NCBI GenBank assembly: GCA_004352715.1
Contig: SCFE01000050.1
Coordinates: 1,482,362 to 1,546,361, forward strand
Direction: 5' to 3'
Length of the DNA stretch: 64,000 nucleotides
Source: Hofstenia miamia
Lineage: Eukaryota; Xenacoelomorpha; Acoela
The notes under the pieces are model-generated. The model saw only the letters and a program-made list of their open reading frames with translations. It was not told where the DNA came from and made no database searches. Shown piece by piece: positions 22,013-34,461 of the stretch (within the stretch, counting starts at the first letter, position 1; each line of letters begins with the position of its first letter). A program made the translations under genes and the position numbers.

Positions 22013-23673
22013 TTATTATTTTTTATTATTCTCACAGCATCATGCTGGTATCCCTCTCAGCTCAGGGAACTCACCAGTTCCCAGGGAGTCTGAGAGCTTT
22101 CCTCAGGACTCTAGCTGTTGCAAGTATCTCTTATGCTTCTTACTCATTACTCCTAGTGCTCCTACTACTACCGGGACTACTTCTTTCTATTTCCTCTGCA
22201 ACTCCCTGTACTTGTCTATCTTCTCTTTCTCCTTGCTTTCGACATTCCTGTCCTTTGGTACTGCTATGCCTATCACGGTTCTCAATCTTTTCCCTTTGTT
22301 TACCACTACTATATCTGGCCTCTGCGCTTCTATCACCTTGCTTGTCTGCATGATGAAATCCAACAGTATGTTAACCTTCTCATTGGCTTGTGATCATACC
22401 ATTTGTCTTCTGCTTCTAATTCATGCTGCCTGTTCAAGCTTCAATGTACTATTCTTCCCACCTTGTCATGCCTGAACGCATTCTAAGTAACATACCAGCC
22501 TACTTGAAATCACAGAAATTAGCAATTTCCAAGTTGTTGGCAGACATGTTATTGGCCTAAAGTGACTTGCTTCACTGCCTTTCTTTGGGTCCTTCTGTGT
22601 CAGAAATGTCCTTCCCACTACCATCCAATCTGGACACCCCCACTCACCGCACACTCCTGCAATGCTACTGCTAGTTCATATTGTCTCTTGCTTGCTTTGC
22701 TCTTGCCCTATATTTTCTTAGTTTCTCAGTTTCTGCAAATAATCTCTGCTTTAGCTCTTCTCTCTCAATTTCTATAGTTTTCCCCTTAACTACCTTGCAT
22801 CTGTCCTGTACTGCCTTACTTGCTGCCCAATATTTGCCAATTTATTCTCAATTCTTCTCTGCCATGCTGGCTTTCTGTCTCTCTTATTGTATTTTTCTGC
22901 ACCTCACATGCTCTTGCGTACACTAAGCTATTTACTTCTGTGACCCTCTCTGCTGCTAGTTTGCTTTTCTTAACTCCTCTTGGGACTGGCAGCCTACTTC
23001 TCTCATTAATTTCTTCATTCATCCTTTCCTAGATTGCTGCCTCTGTTTCTACATCTGCAGTTTCTGCTCTTTCTACTACTCTTTCTGCTACTACATCTGG
23101 CACTTCATTTTCTTTTGCTTTGTCTGTTCAGCTCTTCTTTTGTCCTTACTCTCTACCAGCTTCAACTTTCTGAACTGACCTCCAAGCCTCTGCTCTGTAA
23201 CTTCTACTCCTGTTTCTGCTTTTCCATTCTTCCACCATTCTCTTCCTATAACTCCTCTCATCTTGTCTGCTTATTCTGTAACACTCCCATGCTGTTCTGT
23301 TCTGCTCATCTGTCCACTTGTACCGTTGTCCATTGGTCTGTGTGGATCCTATATTGCCACATCTCAAGTCCACACTCACGATTATGGAGTCCGCCTGTTG
23401 ACCAGAGATTCTTAGCACCCTCTGACCATTTAAGGCCTGCCGGGGACTGATGGTCTTTACTCTTTTATGAATTGCCATCAGTGATTAGGCTTAATAGAAC
23501 TTTCTGCTCTATGAGCTTTCATTTTGGACTGCTCTTGTCCTAGGAAGTTGCCAACCAAGGCTTTAGAGTGCTTCCTACCCTGTGAGCTAAGTCATCAAGT
23601 TTTGTAACCACGATCACAGTTGCTTAACCTCAGATTCCCAATATGGGTCTTTAGCAACTGGTCTGCCTGCTCA

Positions 23674-23674
<1 letters not shown>
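22013..23674 (-). mobile_element. R2/R4(Dong)-like retrotransposon, copy 2 (internally deleted)
   Basis: From its 5' end at the ATT tract (23675) the minus strand gives a leader different from copy 1, the Myb-like YKWTDEQNRTAWECYRIS (about 23330), ERSRLPVPRGVKKSK (about 22990), an RT piece PDWMVVGRTFLTQKDPKKGS and FRPITCLPTTWKLL (22466-22654), and then the C-terminal endonuclease region (about 22390-22110). That region reads EAQRPDIVVVNKGKRLRTVIGIAVP and VVPVVVGALGVMSKKHKRYL. Most of RT is deleted. The RPD of the restriction-like endonuclease is intact but the downstream acidic residue is Gly (VIGIA). The 3' end is next to a degenerate ATT stretch. Confidence 0.85.

Positions 23675-23726
<52 letters not shown>
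23675..23726. repeat. ATT trinucleotide microsatellite
   Basis: About 17 ATT units between the 5' end of R2/R4-like copy 2 (minus) and the 5'-truncated CR1-like fragment B (plus), the same layout as at 19557-19596. Confidence 0.95.
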
Positions 23727-23728
<2 letters not shown>

Positions 23729-24990
23729 ATAATATAATAACTGCAGTTGTAGCATTACTAGATTTAAGTAAGGCATTCAATTCAATGAATTTCGATATCC
23801 TGCAAGACAAGCTTATAAATTTTAATTTTGGTGTTAACTCAATTAATTTAATCATGAACTTCTTAAAAAATAGACAGCAGCGTGTAATATTAAACAGTAA
23901 AAAATAAAGTTATGTTACGACTGACCGTGGGCTGCCCCAAGGTACTGTACTTGGCCCTATTTTATTTGCAATTTTTGTAAATGATATAATAAAACATGTT
24001 AAACACAGCGACATTTACCAATATGCCGACGACACATGCCTAATAAGTACCGCAAAAAATGCTTTTGATGCTACAAAAAAACCTCCAAACAGATATAGAA
24101 AAATTAAACAATTATTTTACTAACAATCAACTGAAACTAAATATTGAAAAAACTCAATTTATAATTTTTCGCCGAAGTCAAAAAGACATCTAATAAATGA
24201 TATAGAACTAAAGATAAAAAATGAGTCAATAAAGCAAAGTGAATCAGTCAGCTATTTAGGAGTGGAGATAGATAATGAATTAACATTTGAAAAATTTCTG
24301 CTGAATAAGATTCAAAAAATGACTGCAGGCNATACATGCTTTCTGTTTGTCTCATTTTCAATACTGTTCCTTCCTTTTAACTAACCTAATTCGAATCATC
24401 GTATGCTTCTATCAAAGACATTTAATTGGTGTATAAAAACTCTAAACTTTGCACAAAAGCATGACGAAGCATCAGTATATCGTAATAAATATAAAATATT
24501 TTCTCCGTACAATCAAATTCATATGCATATGCTATCTATCTTATTTAAATTCAAATCTCTACAAACATCTCTCCTTTTCCTTAATGACTATATTAAATTA
24601 AATGAGCGATCGCAAAAATTTTTTAGTTTAGATAAAAATTATAATGGCTTCTATCACATATCAATTAAATTGTGGAATAATTTAGATTATAAAACGCGAA
24701 TAGAAAAAAAATATAAAAAGTTTAGAAAAAAATTGAAACAATTTCTTCTAATAAAACAGTATACATTAGGGGACGGTAATACACTTCATGCATTCGAAAC
24801 ATACATCTAACATTGAGCACCTACACAAACATCCACTCAAACATTGATTATATTATTACATATTGTACATATTAATTTGTAGTTATTTGTTCATGTTTAT
24901 TTTTTGTCATGTGTTAGTTTGTAGATCTTGTATACACATATTGCGCAATAAATTTGCTCTGACTCTTATTATTATTCTTGTTATTATCAG
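23727..24990 (+). mobile_element. CR1-like reverse transcriptase fragment B, with 3' end
   Basis: Starts in the RT palm (ALLDLSKAFNSMNFDIL), then TTDRGLPQGTVLGPILFAIF, YQYADDTCLIS and, at 24403-24810, an open C-terminal frame of 135 codons (KTFNWCIKTLNFAQKHDE...RIEKKYKKFRKKLKQF). There are frameshifts, a stop at about 23906 and a single n at 24331. The 3' UTR ends near 24990 in TTATTATTATTCTTGTTATTAT. It is 5'-truncated at the ATT tract, as is common for LINE insertions. Confidence 0.85.
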
Positions 24991-26156
24991 AACATACATT
25001 TGGATTCAGACCATTAGGTTGAGCTTGGCCGTGCGTCATTTATAATTGTTAGGGTATAAGAACACTGACAGATTTAGAAGTGCATCATTTGAATCTTTGA
25101 AATTCTTAAAGATTGTATAATTTTGTTATACTTTTATTTTGTATTGCTTTTGTTGATCATTTTGTATAGAAAAATTTTGAGAGTATTATTTAGTAATCTT
25201 TTTTTGGCACGATCGAGTCGCGGGTCATTGCTAAAAAGGCCGGGTCCATATCTCAGTGTTTCCAAGTTTCATAATATTCCTTGAAAAAATTGCTAGAAAA
25301 TGTGGGAAAACAGTTTGTCTTTTAAAAAAGGACATATACGGTTTAAGGTTAAGTTTAGCTTAATTGAAATGTTTCCTACTCTATGATATTTGTGCAGATT
25401 GCACCACATTACCATGCGTAAACAAAATTGTGGTTTCCTATTGGCGAACACCATTTCTTTTTATAATGTAATGGCTTCTAGAAAGGTCAGTTTTAATGCA
25501 TCCACTTGCCGAAACGCAGTTCTAATTGTATTTCGTTAGCGTGCCCGCATTTCTGATTGTACAATTGCGCTTTAACTAATAACGCGGAATTTTTTGTCTA
25601 CAAGCCATGGTTTTGAGTGTTAGTTATTGTAGACGTATTGAAAAATTGACGGGATGCGATTATGCGGAATTTGGGTTTGGAAGAATGTGAAGTTTCCATT
25701 AGCTTTACCTAATAATTCGTAAGAAGATCTATAAACATTGTGGAGTGAATAACAACAGTAATTCAAATACATGATAGAAATATATTTGTGCAGGTCTGAA
25801 ATCACCATACGGCGCAAATGACCTTTTTGATTTTTTTCAAATAAAAATTTCATTAAATGCCAACTCACTTTCAAATGCTACTCAGACAATTTACGCAATT
25901 GTTTTGCATAATTTCAATATCTCCTACATCAATTTTAATATTTTTCGGCATTTTTGTATCTGATGATAGCTGCGCATTTATTTATTTACCTGTTTCAATA
26001 ATGTCTTCAATATCGTTTGACAATATTCTTTATGACTGATTAATATGTACACCATACTATCGGCAAAATAATTTCATGTGTTATATACATTCTACATTGC
26101 ATGCAAATGTGGAGTAATACCAGAATTTCAAATTTCTTCTTTATAACTAATTTTTT

Positions 26157-26198
<42 letters not shown>

Positions 26199-27364
26199 GA
26201 ATATGTGACATGATTAAAATGATTAGTTTATTTACAAGAACCTAACGCTGAATTACCATTTTTTAATCCAGTAAATTATGAATTACAGCAAAGCAATTTC
26301 TAGCAACATTACAAAAACGAACATTACACATGAACAGCCATTATCAAATTTAAGCATTAAATTATTTTCAAGTAATTTAGAAATCACCCAACAACAAAAA
26401 AAGTGTAGAAACAAATTGTTTTGAGATATTACGCTTTGCAGAATAAAAATTGGCTAAAAACGAATCTTGAAAATACTTGAGATAAGTTTGTCCTTTTAAA
26501 AGGACCATGCTCAAATTACTGATTTTTAGTCCTCAATAGAAAAGGCGGAATTTTAGGAATATTCAGTCGTAATATATTTTCAATAAATACCTTAAAACTC
26601 ACGACTTAATGTCATGCACAAACATAGATGATACATTCGGCAATGTTCTTAAATAAGATAGCTTTACATATGAATACAAAATCTTTCATTAAAACGGACA
26701 TTATTTTTTTAAATAATATTTATGCTAAATATGTGATACATATTTCTACAAAGCTTAATCATTAATGAAATAGACAAACATAGTAATAATATTGTTTAGA
26801 AAAATAAGTATGTCAATTTACTGGATGTTCAAAAAAGCACGATAAAAATCTTAGAGTCATGTGAAGATGGAAAAAAACAAAAGAGCTTCAGTTACAAAAC
26901 GAACATTATTAAATCTTTGGCCTAAAACAAATTATTGCGAGTTTATCCTTCCGCTAAAGTGTAATTATTGAATTTATTGTGAAATATGCACAACTTATAG
27001 ATGAAAAAACATTGATTTTAAAAGAGAAAAGCAACGCTAAAACTGCTAAATTTCGAAGACTTAAACAATTACAAAATAATAAATTGTAAACTAATCATGG
27101 GTGGAACTGTTCGACAAAAATAGTACCCCCAACCCAACCGGCACTTCTTAATTTTTATACCGGTTGACCTGTGTGGGCTTTAGGGATATCAACCTGGCCG
27201 GTATACAACCGGTGAGAAATATATCCCAGACTGATTGTGCGTGGGAAATTGAATAGTTGGAATTTTTTCAACACATGATATTCGCAATCATTAATTATTT
27301 ACAATTTACGGATTTTACAATGCCTTTTTGCATTAACTGTAGTAAAAGGCAAAGTCGCTTACAA
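24991..27364. other. Intergenic, no gene recognised
   Basis: AT-rich. An AT run lies at 26161-26192. A short block at 27120-27210 is rich in ACCGG/CCGGT words, echoed at 29915-30000, possibly ends of an unidentified element around the gap. Confidence 0.35.
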
Positions 27365-28364
27365 NNNNNNNNNNNNNNNNNNNNNNNNNNNNNNNNNNNN
27401 NNNNNNNNNNNNNNNNNNNNNNNNNNNNNNNNNNNNNNNNNNNNNNNNNNNNNNNNNNNNNNNNNNNNNNNNNNNNNNNNNNNNNNNNNNNNNNNNNNNN
27501 NNNNNNNNNNNNNNNNNNNNNNNNNNNNNNNNNNNNNNNNNNNNNNNNNNNNNNNNNNNNNNNNNNNNNNNNNNNNNNNNNNNNNNNNNNNNNNNNNNNN
27601 NNNNNNNNNNNNNNNNNNNNNNNNNNNNNNNNNNNNNNNNNNNNNNNNNNNNNNNNNNNNNNNNNNNNNNNNNNNNNNNNNNNNNNNNNNNNNNNNNNNN
27701 NNNNNNNNNNNNNNNNNNNNNNNNNNNNNNNNNNNNNNNNNNNNNNNNNNNNNNNNNNNNNNNNNNNNNNNNNNNNNNNNNNNNNNNNNNNNNNNNNNNN
27801 NNNNNNNNNNNNNNNNNNNNNNNNNNNNNNNNNNNNNNNNNNNNNNNNNNNNNNNNNNNNNNNNNNNNNNNNNNNNNNNNNNNNNNNNNNNNNNNNNNNN
27901 NNNNNNNNNNNNNNNNNNNNNNNNNNNNNNNNNNNNNNNNNNNNNNNNNNNNNNNNNNNNNNNNNNNNNNNNNNNNNNNNNNNNNNNNNNNNNNNNNNNN
28001 NNNNNNNNNNNNNNNNNNNNNNNNNNNNNNNNNNNNNNNNNNNNNNNNNNNNNNNNNNNNNNNNNNNNNNNNNNNNNNNNNNNNNNNNNNNNNNNNNNNN
28101 NNNNNNNNNNNNNNNNNNNNNNNNNNNNNNNNNNNNNNNNNNNNNNNNNNNNNNNNNNNNNNNNNNNNNNNNNNNNNNNNNNNNNNNNNNNNNNNNNNNN
28201 NNNNNNNNNNNNNNNNNNNNNNNNNNNNNNNNNNNNNNNNNNNNNNNNNNNNNNNNNNNNNNNNNNNNNNNNNNNNNNNNNNNNNNNNNNNNNNNNNNNN
28301 NNNNNNNNNNNNNNNNNNNNNNNNNNNNNNNNNNNNNNNNNNNNNNNNNNNNNNNNNNNNNNNN
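27365..28364. other. Assembly gap, 1000 N
   Basis: Exactly 1000 N, the usual placeholder for a scaffold gap of unknown size. Reading frames drawn across it are meaningless. An AT run begins immediately after. Confidence 0.98.
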
Positions 28365-29039
28365 TATATATATATATATATAATATATATATATTGGAGG
28401 TTTAAATGCAGCGTTAGAATATTATTTGCAGCCGCATGGTGATAACATATGTTTTAAAATATTTTCGTAGAACGTATAAAATTTCTACTACGGTGTTTCG
28501 TAATTGTGTTCGAACCACGCATAATAAAATGAAGCTATTTTAACACAAATTACCGTTATGAAAACTACAATGAAGTGAAGTGTTTTAAAAGCAAAGATGT
28601 GTATGTAGATTTTTCAGGCCCATTTTGTTTAATGACAATTCGACCAACTTTGGCTAAATTAGAAACCTATACTGCATTCAAATGAAGTTATAAAAATTTA
28701 GACGAAATGTATCTATGTGGTGATTTTCATTTTTGGAATAAACAATAGAGTTTTCTAGTTTCATGTAAAACTAAAATGTTATTTTAAGAAGTTACAATTA
28801 AAAATGGCGTTTAGATACTTAGATCCTTAAAGCTCTTATTTACAAAATGTCTTCCACTGAATCGAGATTCAATGCTTAATGGCACGATTAAGTTTAAGCA
28901 CTTTTATACAAAAAATGACGACTTGATTCCTGTTAGTGAATGGCATATGTGATCTACAACCTTTTTCGCACAACTATACAGTGTGTATAAGTAAAATTTT
29001 TTGAAAATGACAGTTTATTTACAACCATTTATCACCTTA

Positions 29040-29810
29040 AACAGCCCGGAGATTTTTCAAACATTTTCATGATCCAATAAAAGGGTTCTTAAACTATTAA
29101 AGCTATTCTCAATCTGAAAGCACCAAGTGATAGAGGAGAGTATTATCTTTCTTTTTCGTTCTTAATCCTCGACCTGGTTTTGCCCATGAAATTTTATATT
29201 TTCCAAATGTTGAAAAATTTTTTACTATGGTTGATTTTCTTTTGTACTTGCCATATACCTGTACTTATGTTCAAAACATTTTTCCTAAAATGTATTACCA
29301 AAATAAATACTTAAATTCATCAAATATACAGCATTTATTTTCACATGTTATTTACAAGATGGCGTCAGATAAAGAACAAATTTACTACTGAAAAACGACA
29401 CACAGATTTTAAACGCCATTGTGACAAAAAACGACTTCGTTTCAGCAGCTTTGTGTTTACTGCGACCTCCATTGAGGCGTACAGGTGCGCGAAAACTCCG
29501 ATCGCAGGGGCATTCTGCCCCACAATTCCTGACTTTATGCACGCACACCTCAATAGGTTTGGGATATCTATGCACATATAAAGAAATGGTAAAAGTCTTT
29601 GTTGCGTCCACGTGTTCAAAACCTTCAAATGCGTTAATGTTAGGTAAGGAGAGAATTCAAAATTCGAAATATTCAAGCGCAGCAATACGCTTTAATACAA
29701 ACTGTCAACATTGCATTAAAATATGTTCCCTAAAACACCTACCCATGTCACAAGATTTTCAAATTTGGCTTTAAGAAAGCTCTTTCTAAATGTGATAAAT
29801 GGTCAGTCTT
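29040..29810. repeat. Dispersed non-coding repeat, copy 2
   Basis: Same ordered blocks as 2230-2600 (AAGTGATAGAGGAGAG, CCGATCGCAGGGGC, TTAGGTAAGGAGAGAATT), but with about 300 extra bases in the middle. Its right part (CATTGCATTAAAATATGTTC, CACCTACCCATG) recurs inverted at 41880-41930. Overlapping short frames on both strands here do not resemble proteins. Confidence 0.55.
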
Positions 29811-30283
29811 TTAGTAGGGACGTCCAACTGTCTAAAGTTAAGTAAATATAATTCTGGTAATCGTCACCGTGCTTTCGCAGTTTGGATGTGAGAAACTCCC
29901 AAACTAAATTAGTTTACCGGTATGACCAGAGGCACATCTCAAAGTGACCGGTTATGTGAAGTTAATGGTGATCAGGTCTGGCGCGTTCCGGTGGTCAATA
30001 AGGAACAGGTTCCATCTCTAGTGCAATGTGTTTGGTGCTTTCAGATTTTTGGATGTTTTTATTAGATTTTGGTTTCAGCATTAATAGTTTCGTTGAAAAG
30101 GGCAAATTTAGAAATAAACTCATGGGTTTGAACTTGAATGAGGTGTTCAGCATTCAGCTCTACTGATTTTAATACTAGTTGGTAAGCTGACAAATTCCAT
30201 AAATAGTTTCATAAATATGCATAGAGAAACATTTGCTCTTTTCACAAATGTTTCTGAAAATTCTACGAAAATGACTATGCTTT

Positions 30284-30310
30284 GAAGAAGAAGAAGAAGA
30301 AGAAGAAGAG
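30284..30310. repeat. GAA trinucleotide microsatellite
   Basis: About nine GAA units. Confidence 0.9.
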
Positions 30311-30489
30311 GAAAAATCTATATTCAGAAATTGTTTTAATAATAAATAGAAATACTGATAACAAATTCTGAAAACGTCAAGAAAGTAATATAAAATTAAA
30401 CAAAAAAAAGAGAACAATATTTGCAAATAAAAAGTGGTTAACTTGGACTATGACGATTGCTAGTTTCTATTAATAAAGTAATCAGGATT

Positions 30490-30834
30490 TTAAAATTTAT
30501 AACCTCGCCATTTCAGTTTTTTTATAATATAAGTGCAAAAATATTTTTTAATATCCATTTTAAAGTTTTTTAATCTACTTATTTGTTTAATATATTTTGG
30601 TAATTCATTCCACATATTTATAGCGGTGTTTAGAAATGAATTTTTCATTATTCGCTTCTTATACCTAATAGGTTTAATTATGTGCGTTCTTTTATTTTGT
30701 TTATTGACTAATTTTGCAGCAAGAAAGTCATTTTTGCAATATGGGAAGGTATTGTTAACTATTTTGAAGAACGTCGTTAAGACATTTATATGGATGTAAC
30801 ATTGCGGATGTAGAAATATTTTTGTTACATCCAT
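30490..30834 (-). mobile_element. CR1-like retrotransposon 3'-end fragment
   Basis: The minus frame of 114 codons matches the C-terminal tail of the window's CR1-like RTs, with HINVLTTFFKIVNNTFPYCK and the typical ending NSFLNTAINMWNELPKYIKQ. The 5' edge of the frame is produced by an inverted duplication (30710-30914), so its first codons are not original. Confidence 0.7.
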
Positions 30835-30914
30835 ATAAATGTCTTAACGACGTTCTTCAAAATAGTTAACAATACCTTCCCATATTACAAAAATGACTTT
30901 CTTGCTGCAAAATT
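30710..30914. repeat. 92-bp inverted repeat with 21-base loop
   Basis: 30710-30801 and 30823-30914 are reverse complements with a single C/T difference. They are built from the same piece of the CR1-like C-terminal region. A near-perfect foldback of coding retrotransposon sequence suggests a recent inversion-duplication (for instance twin priming or foldback repair) or an assembly artefact. Confidence 0.9.
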
Positions 30915-33127
30915 GTATCTAATAATCGATCAAATTATCTAACATGGTTATATGATGGAGTAAGACGCAAATCACCGGATAGTTAAGCACCCTGCAATGT
31001 TTTTTCTGTGTATAGACTTGTGATTGCATGCTTTCTACCCTAACGATTATAAATTATTTGAAACTCGATGCGACCCCTAACGAATTTCCAATTCTTTAAA
31101 AATGCATTATATTTTTGTGGTAAAATAGAGTTGGATGTGAGATCTGGTCTATATCATGAAGAAATATTGTACTGGGTTACATACATTTTTATTGATAATT
31201 ACGTTTCAATCTCTAAGCATGAGGAAAAATCTATGTGTAACACAACTATAGTTCGAGAATTTGTATTCCGCATAATATTACATCGCATGAAAACTACTCG
31301 ATTTAGCGAATTTTAGCCCCACTTGCCACAAGTCGCTTAATCCCCCNCCCCCCCCCCTATATACTTTACTGAAATTTTAGGTTTTGAAAGTCCTGATATG
31401 TCTGAGTTTTCCCTAACTTTCTTTTCATCTATTGAGAAGTTTTCTAACAACATTCTAAACAATTTCACCCGCTCCCCTATTGCTATAAGAATTTTTGTCA
31501 AACATATTTTCAAAATTTTGATTTTGACATTCAGAGTTTTTAAATGAAGCTATTGTTTTTGCTCCCCATTTAAACATTTTGTTTTTGCTAAGTAAAAGGC
31601 TTCCCAAAAAGCATCATGAAACTTAGCCTATTAAAAAAGTCCCAATCTTAAAAAAAATAACACTTTCTTTCTACCTATTTTTGAAAATGATGATGTCATG
31701 AGCTTACTAAAGACGTCATTGTGGTTAGGATTGGGGTTTGGCAAATAGGAATAAGATGTTCAGAATAAAATTCGTTCACAGAATTCATTTCCACATAAAA
31801 CTGAAAATCAAAATAGCTGAAAACTCAATCTAATAAACAATAAAAACAAAACTACTAAGAATTAATCCTAGGGTTGGGTTTTACCTATTGTATATCTGAA
31901 GTGAATATTTGTATTTGAGCTGAAGATTTCAGTATGGTATATCATTGTAAATTTAAATTTCTACATTTTATAATCTTCATAATGCTCTAATTCTAACCAA
32001 GTTCATTCCTTCCTGAAATAAGTTTTAGAACTATGAACAGAAACTAACATTCCTACCCTCTATAGTGGTTTAACTTCAATTAATCTCCTTTAATAATAAT
32101 AAAAATTTAAACGCTTTCGTTTTCGTTAACAAATTGAGTGTATAAAACTCCCTGAATTCGTCGTTCACACAGTGCTTACAGGTCATTAATGAAATACACC
32201 AGGACAGGGCTGACTATATTCTGGCTCGGTTTAATATCAAACATTTTATATTTGAATGAGTGGATCTTCTTTATTAGTTCAAAAGTACCAGAATATTATG
32301 TATTCAATTCGTACTAATACTTGGATAACTGGATAGCTACTTTTGATTCAAATAAGGGCTAAGTCTGAAACAGAAATTTATCCTGCCTTGTCCAGATTTG
32401 AAATTATTTTATCCTGTCCGGGTTTATCCGGATTAACTTTCATGAAACAACTTCTCATATTTTTCATGTAAAATAACTTATGCAGGCATGCGTCATCCGT
32501 AAGTCAACCAGCAATTTTATGTTTTAATCAACAGGATCCTCTCCTTAACTAGTTTATGAAGAACAATAAATGGAATAACGCAATGTAGTGCAATTTCATT
32601 ATATTAAAATACTATATTTTACCAATGCAAAAGCATATTTGTCCGCTTATCAGGAAAATAAACTAAAAATGTTAAACAAGGAAACGCGTTTTAAAACATT
32701 TTCCCAATTTCTGAGATAATATGAAACATTTACATTTCCATCGCTTAAACAAAATCTAAATTTAGTGATGATAAAAATTGTTCACTATAGGTGCACTAAT
32801 TGTAGGCCAAGCACGTCGACATCAAGTTAGAATCGTGTTAGGGTAAAATAGTCAATTGCATTACTATCAACAAATGGAGATATAGTTCTAATATTCTTTA
32901 TACATTCTGTATTTTGATACACTATAATATAATATTGATTGATTCAACGTTTTATTCTTGAATTTCTAATATATATTTTATCCGGGATTTAAATGGATGT
33001 GAATTGTATCCTGCCCTATTATCTTGTCCGGACTCAGCCACAATTGAAATACTTATTATGTGACTAGCCTACATTTCAAAACTATTCACTGTTTGAACTC
33101 TGAAATTGTTGTCACCTTGTTATATTA
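30915..33127. other. Intergenic, nothing certain
   Basis: A poly(C) run with one n lies near 31346. TATCCTG(T/C)CC-type words at 32385-32430 and 32995-33040 may mark the ends of an old MITE of about 650 bp; I could not align them convincingly. No gene seen. Confidence 0.35.
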
Positions 33128-34459
33128 CAGGGTGGGGCAGAGAAACTTACTTATTTGAAACATATATTATAACAAAAGTAGTGAATATATACAAATGAAT
33201 TTTGTAATATCATAATCAAAAACAAGTAAATTTTACAATTTGCCAGTTTTAAATATGATATCAGGCAAATGACATCCGTTATTATCAATAAATTGTGTCA
33301 GTCGTTTCCAGGAATTATATGTTGACTCTTTCCAAGACTTCAATAGGAATCTTGGCGGCGGCTTCACCAATGATATTCTTTAGATGATTCAGGTTGTTGG
33401 GTCTGTCACGGTACACGCCGGACTTCAGATATCCCTACAAGAAACAATCGCAAGGTGCCAGATCAGGAGACCTTGCTGACCACTGAAGATCGCCCCTCAA
33501 AGAGATCACGTGCCCAGGAAAGGCTTCATTCAAGACAACCGTGGATGCTCTTGATGTATGAGCAGTTGCCCCATTTTGCTGGAATCAAGCATTCTCCAAA
33601 CCAGATTTGGCAGGAAGAAATCCTGTAACATCTTCACGTAACGCTCAGATGTCACCGAAACTGTCCTCTCATTTTCTTCAAAAAACCAGAGACTGATTAT
33701 TTCAACTCGGGATATTGCACACCAACCAGTCACAATTTGCGAGTGTAGAGGCAGAAGTTCTCGTGGGCTTTCAGCACTCCAATACCGCATGTTCAGCTTG
33801 TTCACAGCCCCAGAAAGATGAAAGTGCGCCTCATCACTGAGGAAGACAAGCGTATCATCAGGCAAGTCGAGAAGGGCCCTACACACAGCGTCACGAGCAT
33901 CGAAGTCCCGAGGAATCAGTTCCTGGGCGACAGCCAACTTGTAGGGATGGAACTTCAATTCCTGATGAAGGATCCATCTAACAGAACGAGCTGATAACCC
34001 AAGAGCTGATGCATCCTTGCGGGCAGATTGTCGGGGAGACCTCAAGTCGGATTGTCGCACCGCTTCGATATTCGCCGGAGATTTTGCAGTCCTTTGGCGA
34101 CCAGGCTTTTTCTTCTTTTCACATCTCCAGATTCCCTGAAGTTCTCCACCCACAAAACGATTGATTGTTGTTCTGGAACACGGCCACGAGATGCAACGTT
34201 GAAATGCCAACAAAATGCACGCTGTGTGGCGATGATTGATTTCCCCTAGAAAAAATATACCTCAACCGCAAAAAGATGTTCCACGTTCTTCCATTCCATG
34301 ACTACTGCAAAGAAACAAAAAAATAAATTAATGCGGCCCATCATACAAAACAAAACTTTACAGTTCGCTCTCTCGATTAAGCCCCTCCTTAAAATTATCG
34401 GAGCAAATCACACTTCAGGAAGGCTAATTTAAATAAGCAAGTTGCTCTGCCCCACCCTG
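33128..34459 (-). mobile_element. Mariner-like DNA transposon (DD41D-like)
   Basis: TA duplication at 33126-33127 and 34460-34461. The ends CAGGGTGGGGCAGAGAAACT and inverted CAGGGTGGGGCAGAGCAACT are nearly identical. The 1332-bp length suits a mariner. It encodes the broken transposase at 33440-34213 on the minus strand. Confidence 0.93.
33440..34213 (-). pseudogene. Mariner-like transposase, frameshifted
   Basis: From 34213 the frame shows an HTH with GRQRTAKSPANIEAVRQSDL, ARSVRWILHQELKFHPYK and the first catalytic Asp in FLSDEAHFHLSG. A frameshift near 33590 moves the frame to FQQNGATAHTSRAS, where the second catalytic Asp is Asn, and then SARSPDLAPCDCFL followed by TAG in place of the usual Trp. 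There are 41 residues between catalytic positions 2 and 3, the DD41D arrangement. It is inactive by three separate lesions. Confidence 0.88.
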
Positions 34460-34461
34460 TA

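Noticed and set aside
27257-28405. A 382-codon plus frame across the 1000-N gap
   Set aside because: Almost all of it is N; the ends are unrelated intergenic sequence and an AT repeat.
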